Positions 60,016 to 64,000 of a DNA stretch of 64,000 nucleotides are shown piece after piece. Source of the stretch: an uncultured Sphingomonadaceae bacterium (GTDB lineage: Bacteria; Pseudomonadota; Alphaproteobacteria; Sphingomonadales; Sphingomonadaceae); contig CANLUL010000001.1 in NCBI GenBank assembly GCA_947494305.1, positions 62,001 through 126,000 on the forward strand. Reading direction: 5' to 3'. The notes under the pieces are model-generated. The model did not search any database. It had not been told where the DNA came from and was given only the letters and a program-made list of their open reading frames with translations. A program made the translations under genes and the position numbers. Positions within the stretch are counted from its first letter, which is position 1. The number at the start of each line of letters is the position of its first letter.

Positions 60016-60965
60016 GCCGCTTTGTCCTGAGATGTACCAATGGGTCGTTTCCCAAGCAAATGACAAATCGCATAGCTGAGTTCAGCCCGATTGAGCGTGT
60101 AAAAATGAAACTGCCGCACGCCGCCAGCATAGAGTTTTCGGCAGAGTTCCGCTGCAACGGTCGCCGCAATCAACTGGCGCGCTGATGGATGGTCGTCCAA
60201 CCCCTCGAATAAATCGTTCATCCAGGGCGGTATCGCTGCACCGCACATACCGGCAAACTTCCGAGTTTGTGCGACATTGGAAACGGGTAAAATTCCAGGT
60301 ACCAGTTCAGCGTCTATACCGGCTGCTGTTGCAGCATCGCGGAAACGGAAGAAGGCTTCGGCGGTAAAGAAGAACTGGGTGATGGCCCGGCTCGCACCAG
60401 CATCAAGTTTCCGTTTTAAGTTGTCGAGATCGGTCTGCGGACAACTGGCCTCTGGATGCGTTTCAGGATATGCGGCCACAGAGATTTCAAATGGCGCGAT
60501 GTCTTTTAGGCCCGCGACCAGTTCTGCGGCACTCTGATATCCTTCAGGATGTGGAACGAAGGCTTGCCCTTCGGCGGGTGGATCACCGCGCAGCGCGACA
60601 ATATGACGAACACCGGCTTCCCAATAGGCGGCCGCTACTTCTCGTATTTCTTCTTTGCTGGCGTCGACGCAGGTCAGATGTGCCGCGGCCGGAATACCGG
60701 TTTCCTTGGCAATTCTGGCGACGGTGGCATGCGTGCGTTCGCGAGTGGAACCGCCAGCACCGTAAGTGACAGATACGAAGCGCGGATTTAGTGGTTCCAA
60801 GGTGACAACGCTGTCCCAGAGCGTTTTTTCCATCTTCTCAGATTTTGGCGGAAAAAACTCAAAGGAGACATCAGCATCTCCGCTTAAACCGGCAAATAGG
60901 GGCACATCCAACGCGCGCTTCGCTTCTTCCAACTCGCTAAGTCCCAGAGGTTTGTTATTGCTCAT
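60012..60965 (-). CDS. metF: 5,10-methylenetetrahydrofolate reductase
   Basis: VSFEFFPPKSEKMEKTLW, FVSVTYGAGGSTRERTHATVARI, HIVALRGDPP. Confidence 0.96.
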   Translation of the reverse strand: MSNNKPLGLSELEEAKRALDVPLFAGLSGDADVSFEFFPPKSEKMEKTLWDSVVTLEPLNPRFVSVTYGAGGSTRERTHATVARIAKETGIPAAAHLTCVDASKEEIREVAAAYWEAGVRHIVALRGDPPAEGQAFVPHPEGYQSAAELVAGLKDIAPFEISVAAYPETHPEASCPQTDLDNLKRKLDAGASRAITQFFFTAEAFFRFRDAATAAGIDAELVPGILPVSNVAQTRKFAGMCGAAIPPWMNDLFEGLDDHPSARQLIAATVAAELCRKLYAGGVRQFHFYTLNRAELSYAICHLLGKRPIGTSQDKAA

Positions 60966-61999
60966 GCTATTTTTCTTTTTTGTTCAACATTTTGGTGGGA
61001 AGTTCCGGAGTTATCGGGATGCAATTGGGTCAAGCCAGACTTCTGTCCCATCCATATTTTTACGCTAAGTTCTCCCCCATCCAGATTACGCGTATTAAGT
61101 AAATTGATATTATTCTGACTAAACCAGCGGCCTATACTGTCATCGGAAAAACCAAGGCGTGCATGGGCATGATCACGGCGCAATTCCTCACGCTCATGGG
61201 AGGCAAAATCAGCTATCAGGAGTATACCGTTATCATCCAACACTCTGGATACTTCGGAAACTACAATCTCTGGATTTTGAGCGTAATGGAGTACTTGATG
61301 CAAAATCACGCTATTTGCCTGACGATCATCGAGAGGCAGTTTGTTAAAGTCACCGAGTTTGAGCTCTGTTTTTTCACCAATGCCGCCAGTGGTTTCTCCA
61401 TCAATATTCTCTTTTTCCAGCTTTGCTCTGGTTAGACGTAACATTTCCGGACTGTTGTCCACCGCAGTAACGCGGTCGGCATTCGCACCAAAAAGCTCTA
61501 TCATCCGGCCTGTCCCAGTTCCGATATCGACTAAATGACCCAATTCGCATTGCTTGAGCAAGAGATGCATTGCTTGCTCGACTTCACTTTCGGAAACATG
61601 CAAAGATCGAATGGCATCCCATTCTTCGGCATGTGCCGTGAAATATTGTTCAGCCATTTCCGCACGTCTTTGACGAACAAGCGATAGCTGTGCCCCATCA
61701 CGTACAACTTGTTCAGACTGGGCTACTTTGTTTGACCGGAATATTCTTCGCAAAGTTTCAAGTTCGGCGGTTTTACCGGGACGCAGGAAGACCCAGCTTC
61801 CTTCTTTCCTTCGCTCTGCTAGCCCAGCTTCGTCCAGTATTTTGATGTGCCGGGAAATTCGGGGCTGGCTCTGGTCCAATATCTGTGCCAATTCGCCTAC
61901 GGCTAGCTCCATTTTTAGGAGAAGCAGCATGATCCTTAGCCGAGTGGGGTCAGCCAATGCTCGAAATATGGTTAGAATATCATCCATTGACGTTGCCAT
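60962..61999 (-). CDS. ArsR-family HTH fused to SAM-dependent methyltransferase-like domain; SahR-like
   Basis: FRALADPTRLRIMLLLLKMELAVGELAQILDQSQPRISRHIKIL, then LVDIGTGTGRMIELFGANADRVTAVDNSPEMLRL; first gene of the metF-metH operon. Confidence 0.88.
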   Translation of the reverse strand: MATSMDDILTIFRALADPTRLRIMLLLLKMELAVGELAQILDQSQPRISRHIKILDEAGLAERRKEGSWVFLRPGKTAELETLRRIFRSNKVAQSEQVVRDGAQLSLVRQRRAEMAEQYFTAHAEEWDAIRSLHVSESEVEQAMHLLLKQCELGHLVDIGTGTGRMIELFGANADRVTAVDNSPEMLRLTRAKLEKENIDGETTGGIGEKTELKLGDFNKLPLDDRQANSVILHQVLHYAQNPEIVVSEVSRVLDDNGILLIADFASHEREELRRDHAHARLGFSDDSIGRWFSQNNINLLNTRNLDGGELSVKIWMGQKSGLTQLHPDNSGTSHQNVEQKRKIA

Positions 62000-62017
62000 A
62001 TAAAGAATTCTTTATAT
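61998..62017. promoter_or_regulatory. Perfect 20-bp palindrome, predicted autoregulatory operator of the ArsR-methyltransferase (SahR-type)
   Basis: ATATAAAGAA|TTCTTTATAT overlaps the ATG of the regulator gene; directly upstream of the methionine operon. Confidence 0.75.
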
Positions 62018-62220
62018 CCCGTCAATGCGCTAGTTTCAGGGACTGAAAATGTAAAATTTACACTTTTGTGACAAAAAAAATCCCGCTTGATCATAGAGTA
62101 AGGATCTTGGCCATTGCTATTCGATTATCAGATCGGTAAGGACCCGGGTCGCAAATGAGTGGAGGGAAGAAATCTACCGTTTGCGTGGTTTTTTGAGGAA
62201 TATAGTAAAGGGTTTACCCA

Positions 62221-62604
62221 ATGAAAAAAGTTACAACATCTATCGTTCTTGCGGCCGCTCTTGGCCTAGCTGCATGTTCCGGTGCTGCAGACAATGCAGA
62301 AGCTGGTGCAGAAGAAGCTGTAGAAGGCACAGAAGCAACTGCTGAAGAAGCTGCTGAAGACGCAATGGATGCCGCTGAAGGCGCTGCTGACGCAATGGGC
62401 GACGCTGCTGCTGAAGCAACCGACGCTGCTGGCGAAGCCGCTGGTGAAGCTGCTGATGCAACCGCAGAAGCTGCTGGCGACGCTGCCGATGCTGCTGGCG
62501 ATGCCGCAAAAGGCGCTGCTGATTCAGTAAAAGACGCTGCTAAAGGCGCTGCAAACGACCTTATCGAAAAAGGTGCCGATGCTGCGAAAAAAGCTGTTGA
62601 ATAA
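62221..62604 (+). CDS. Ala/Glu/Asp-rich lipoprotein with amphipathic LEA-like repeats
   Basis: MKKVTTSIVLAAALGLAACSG lipobox; repeated (A)EAAGDAADAAGDAAKGAAD blocks. Confidence 0.75.
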   Translation: MKKVTTSIVLAAALGLAACSGAADNAEAGAEEAVEGTEATAEEAAEDAMDAAEGAADAMGDAAAEATDAAGEAAGEAADATAEAAGDAADAAGDAAKGAADSVKDAAKGAANDLIEKGADAAKKAVE

Positions 62605-62624
62605 GCTTTAAGCATTTTGAATAG

Positions 62625-62658
62625 AAAAAGGGCTGCCTTCAGGCGGCCCTTTTTTTTT
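62625..62658 (+). terminator. Intrinsic terminator
   Basis: AAAAAGGGCTGCC-TTCA-GGCGGCCCTTTTTTTT. Confidence 0.88.
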
Positions 62659-62684
62659 GCCATCATTTGAGATACGGAAAGAAT

Positions 62685-62879
62685 ATGAAAAAACTGCTTT
62701 CTGTCGCCGCAACTTTCACACTCTTTGCATGTGGTCCTGCGGAAAATGATCCGGGGCCAGGGGGTGTTACTGTCGGTGAAGCGAAGGCTTTGGATGAAGC
62801 AGCAGAAATGTTGGACGAGCGTAACACCCTTCCAGAACGTGCCGAACAATCAGAGCCGCTGCAGGAGCCAGCGCAATAG
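62685..62879 (+). CDS. Small lipoprotein
   Basis: MKKLLSVAATFTLFACGPAEND, lipobox LFAC; short acidic tail. Confidence 0.6.
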   Translation: MKKLLSVAATFTLFACGPAENDPGPGGVTVGEAKALDEAAEMLDERNTLPERAEQSEPLQEPAQ

Positions 62880-62883
62880 AGTT

Positions 62884-63984
62884 TTATCGTTTGTGATATC
62901 TTGCGACGGCGCGAGTAACCGCCTGCATCATACGCATTCGTTCCGGAATGGATGCCGTGGTATTGGCCAGCATCACTGCAACGGCATAGCGCGTACCGTC
63001 GGGCGCTGTCATGATACCAACATTGTTATAGCCAGTAGCAGTCGATCCCAACACTTGACCTGTACCGGTCTTATGCAAAAAACCCCAACCCGATGGTACG
63101 CCAGCTTTCAGCCGATTGGGTCCACTTCGCGTACGCTTCAAAATTGATAAAATCGCTTGTGTAGAATATTCGGACAGCAATTCTCCGCGGGCCAGTTTGT
63201 CCAACGCATCCACAATTGCGCGAGGGCTCGCTCCATCTATGGGGTCAGCCAAATATGCATTGAGTGCTTGTCTTCTGCGCTCTAAGGGTACTTTTGCGCG
63301 CGCGGCATAAAATTTGCGACCAACGGAAAGGTCCTGCGTCCAACTCATTCCGGCTATCTGGCTTTGCATCAAGCGTTCGCCTGGGCCAAATTTTATCTGC
63401 CCCAACCGATTGCGACGGATGAAGCGATTGACCTCGTCGGGCCCGCCGGCGTGACGGAGCAGCGTATCGTTAGCTGTGTTATCGCTGCGAGAAAGGGCTC
63501 TATCCAGCAGGGTATAGACGCTCTTTATAACCGCTCCTTCGCGCCGAACTTCGGCGGCCAGAGGTTGATGGAATAGAGTCAAATCTTCTGGTCCAATACG
63601 GACGGCATCTGACGTCGAAATCTTTCCCTGATCAATTTTGTCGAATACGGTCAAAGCGACCCATAGCTTGGACACGCTTTGCTGCGGGAAATTTTGATCT
63701 AGCCGGTGACCAATCGTCCAGTTTCCGTCAATGCGTCTAATAGCGATACCGGTTTTACCAGGAAACGTGCGCCATAGTTCAGCAATTTCGGCTACTAGAG
63801 CAGGGTGAGGACGATCGCGAGATGCATCTGAAATTGATCGCGGTGGTGACGGAGGTAAAGGGTTATTATAGCGTGGCTTTTGCTCGTTATACCCAGGATC
63901 GGGGCGTTCCACAGAATTCCCGGATGCGCAGGCTGCCAAGAAGCCAATAGACAGGAGGGCAATAATAGTTTGAATGAAGCGCAA
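62884..63984 (-). CDS. Class A beta-lactamase-like serine hydrolase (lipoprotein)
   Basis: SVSK (SxxK), SDN (RSDNTANDTLL), HKTG (GFLHKTGTGQ); lipobox FLAACASG. Confidence 0.85.
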   Translation of the reverse strand: MRFIQTIIALLSIGFLAACASGNSVERPDPGYNEQKPRYNNPLPPSPPRSISDASRDRPHPALVAEIAELWRTFPGKTGIAIRRIDGNWTIGHRLDQNFPQQSVSKLWVALTVFDKIDQGKISTSDAVRIGPEDLTLFHQPLAAEVRREGAVIKSVYTLLDRALSRSDNTANDTLLRHAGGPDEVNRFIRRNRLGQIKFGPGERLMQSQIAGMSWTQDLSVGRKFYAARAKVPLERRRQALNAYLADPIDGASPRAIVDALDKLARGELLSEYSTQAILSILKRTRSGPNRLKAGVPSGWGFLHKTGTGQVLGSTATGYNNVGIMTAPDGTRYAVAVMLANTTASIPERMRMMQAVTRAVARYHKR

Positions 63985-64000
63985 TGACGATGTCCCTGTT

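Noticed and set aside
62214-62849. Long - strand ORF (211 aa, Ala/Ser-rich)
   Set aside because: Shadow of the Ala-rich + strand gene: GCN-rich codons leave the antisense frame open. It also spans the terminator and the next gene.
1-64000. CRISPR arrays, tRNA/rRNA genes, transposases, integrases
   Set aside because: No spaced direct-repeat arrays, tRNA T-loop signatures in intergenic regions, or transposase/integrase motifs were recognised by eye; a tRNAscan/ISfinder run would be needed to exclude them formally.

Overview
This 64 kb window looks chromosomal and resembles an alphaproteobacterium of the Sphingomonadales; that assignment is inferred from gene content and was not tested. Most of it is housekeeping or metabolic sequence: smc, mutY, nudC, mgtE, ppiB, a CDC48-type AAA ATPase, a complete ybgC-tolQRAB-pal cluster, uvrB, a DsbD-like/redoxin pair, and a methionine-cycle operon (ArsR-methyltransferase regulator, metF, split metH). 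The left edge holds the end of a NHLM/NHLP-type peptide export locus. It has a C39 peptidase-ABC exporter whose catalytic-type Cys is codon 1 of the window, a second ABC subunit, and a cyclic-nucleotide-binding protein. The cargo peptide would lie outside the window. Several small signals are absent from the ORF track: (i) a short + strand unit at about 10.09-10.25 kb with two tandem micro-ORFs, Shine-Dalgarno-like sites and a strong terminator; (ii) a secreted DxDxDG-repeat protein with an in-frame TAG exactly at the signal-peptide junction (23.3 kb); (iii) a candidate sRNA ending in a UUCG-loop terminator (28.6-28.73 kb); (iv) a perfect 20-bp palindrome, ATATAAAGAATTCTTTATAT, overlapping the start codon of a SahR-like regulator; (v) LysR and MmcQ/YjbR remnants; (vi) a terminator-like hairpin inside the signal-peptide codons of a serine hydrolase; (vii) an unexplained repeat-bearing intergenic island at 50.05-50.67 kb. 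I found no tRNA, rRNA, CRISPR array or intact mobile element. All functional calls come from reading motifs and families; no database search was run.
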